DNA from: an uncultured Clostridia bacterium
GTDB taxonomy: Bacteria; Bacillota; Clostridia; TANB77; CAG-508
Assembly (NCBI GenBank): GCA_944386315.1
Contig: CALXAS010000074.1
Span: forward strand, 1 to 6,862
DNA: 6,862 bases
Reading direction: 5' to 3'
The stretch's first letter is position 1, and the number at the start of each line of letters is the position of its first letter. This document shows positions 6,485 through 6,862 of this stretch, piece after piece. The notes below the pieces were generated by a model. It searched no databases, had not been told where the DNA came from, and saw only the letters and a program-made list of their open reading frames with translations. A program made the translations under genes and the position numbers.

Positions 6485-6507
6485 AAATAGAGAAGTCTTT
6501 CTTTCTT
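6467..6507. terminator. Terminator hairpin overlapping the toxin stop codon
   Basis: GAAAGAAAGACTTC (6467-6480) and GAAGTCTTTCTTTC (6492-6505) are perfect 14-bp complements with an 11-nt loop that contains the toxin stop codon TAA (6482-6484). The T-rich right arm runs on into TT. Because the arms are purine- and pyrimidine-rich, the - strand copy is a similar hairpin and may also end transcripts of the leftward gene at the window edge. Confidence 0.72.
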
Positions 6508-6547
6508 GCGTCACATAGCAACTTTTAAAAATGTTGAAATGAAACAA

Positions 6548-6862
6548 TTAATGAAAATTAGTCTCTGAGAAGAAAGGCTCGATGTCAATGAAAAAATGTG
6601 AAGATTCTTTCCAGCCAATTTTATCAATGTTGGCAACAAAATAAGTTTCTTGATGATAGGCTGGATAAGCAAAAGTAACTTCCGATTGGAAAAGTGAGTA
6701 GATCTCATCATCTTGTTCAAATTTTTCTACGGAAAAAAGAGAATAAGAATTATTTCCAATAACGCAAATTACTTCATATATATCTTCTTTGGCTGATATG
6801 ATAACAGATAAGATATTGGGAAAAGCCATTGATTCATCGGCAACGAAGTTTTCTTCGATTTC
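6548..6862 (-). CDS. Unrecognised protein, C-terminal part only (runs off the window)
   Basis: The reading frame is open from the window's right edge to a TAA at 6550-6548, giving the last 104 residues. The first visible ATG (6829) has no Shine-Dalgarno and the frame stays open upstream of it, so the true start probably lies outside. The segment is rich in Phe, Tyr and acidic residues with few Lys or Arg. Alternating patterns such as NILSVII, IYEVICVIG and SYSLFSVEKF look like beta strands of a soluble domain. It has no transmembrane segment, metal motif or other signature I recognise, and I assign no function. It converges on the toxin-antitoxin operon across 63 bp. Confidence 0.62.
   Translation of the reverse strand, partial: EIEENFVADESMAFPNILSVIISAKEDIYEVICVIGNNSYSLFSVEKFEQDDEIYSLFQSEVTFAYPAYHQETYFVANIDKIGWKESSHFFIDIEPFFSETNFH

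Noticed and set aside
6519..6536. CAAC...GTTG hairpin downstream of the edge gene
   Set aside because: Only four solid base pairs with an interrupted A/T interior, so it is too weak to call a terminator.
6282..6720. Open frames on the - strand over the toxin gene and beside the edge gene
   Set aside because: One is antisense to the toxin; the other overlaps the edge gene in another frame and has a composition typical of a shadow frame.
1..6862. CRISPR array, rRNA/tRNA gene, riboswitch or complete insertion sequence
   Set aside because: No regularly spaced direct repeats, no cloverleaf or ribosomal signatures, no transposase gene and no long conserved leader were seen; intergenic regions are all under 300 bp.

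Overview
The window looks like a chromosomal segment of an AT-rich (roughly one-third G+C by eye), low-GC Gram-positive bacterium of the Bacillota. A member of Clostridia is my best guess: the whole ctsR-mcsA-mcsB-clpC operon is present, Arg codons are mostly AGA, and strong AGGAG-type ribosome binding sites precede nearly every gene. The genus cannot be decided from the sequence.

Layout. Positions 1-203 have no gene and hold two large inverted repeats, at 18-60 and 117-163. A strong sigma-A-type promoter (204-231) with a CtsR operator of three heptads (242-264) then drives the class III heat-shock operon on the + strand: ctsR (283-729), mcsA (743-1324), mcsB (1324-2343) and clpC (2359-4842). 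Gaps are 13 nt, a 1-nt overlap and 15 nt. A hairpin at 4858-4894 can terminate transcription from both sides. It is shared with a convergent cation diffusion facilitator gene (4917-5774, - strand), whose metal site looks like the manganese type. Positions 5775-5987 hold two divergent promoters. To the right, a RelB-like/RelE-like toxin-antitoxin pair (5988-6206 and 6206-6484, + strand) has a palindromic operator candidate on its promoter and a terminator hairpin that overlaps the toxin's last codons. The right edge holds the C-terminal part of an unrecognised gene on the - strand (6548 to the window end).

How the genes work together. CtsR represses its own operon. McsB, with its zinc-finger activator McsA, phosphorylates arginines and can inactivate CtsR; ClpC recognises phospho-arginine through its N-domain, unfolds the client and passes it to ClpP. 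The key residues for every step can be seen here: the CtsR tetraglycine wing, four McsA CxxC pairs, the McsB NEEDH loop, active-site Cys and RDxxRA motif, and in ClpC both N-domain glutamates, two Walker A/B sets, the middle domain and an LGF loop for ClpP. The phospho-arginine phosphatase and ClpP are not in the window, and radA, which often follows clpC in Bacillus and related genomes, is absent here.

I found no clearly new system. The points most worth a second look are the small regulatory structures (triple CtsR heptad, toxin-antitoxin operator, terminator built into a coding end), the repeat at 117-163, the Mn-type metal site of the transporter and the unidentified protein at the right edge.
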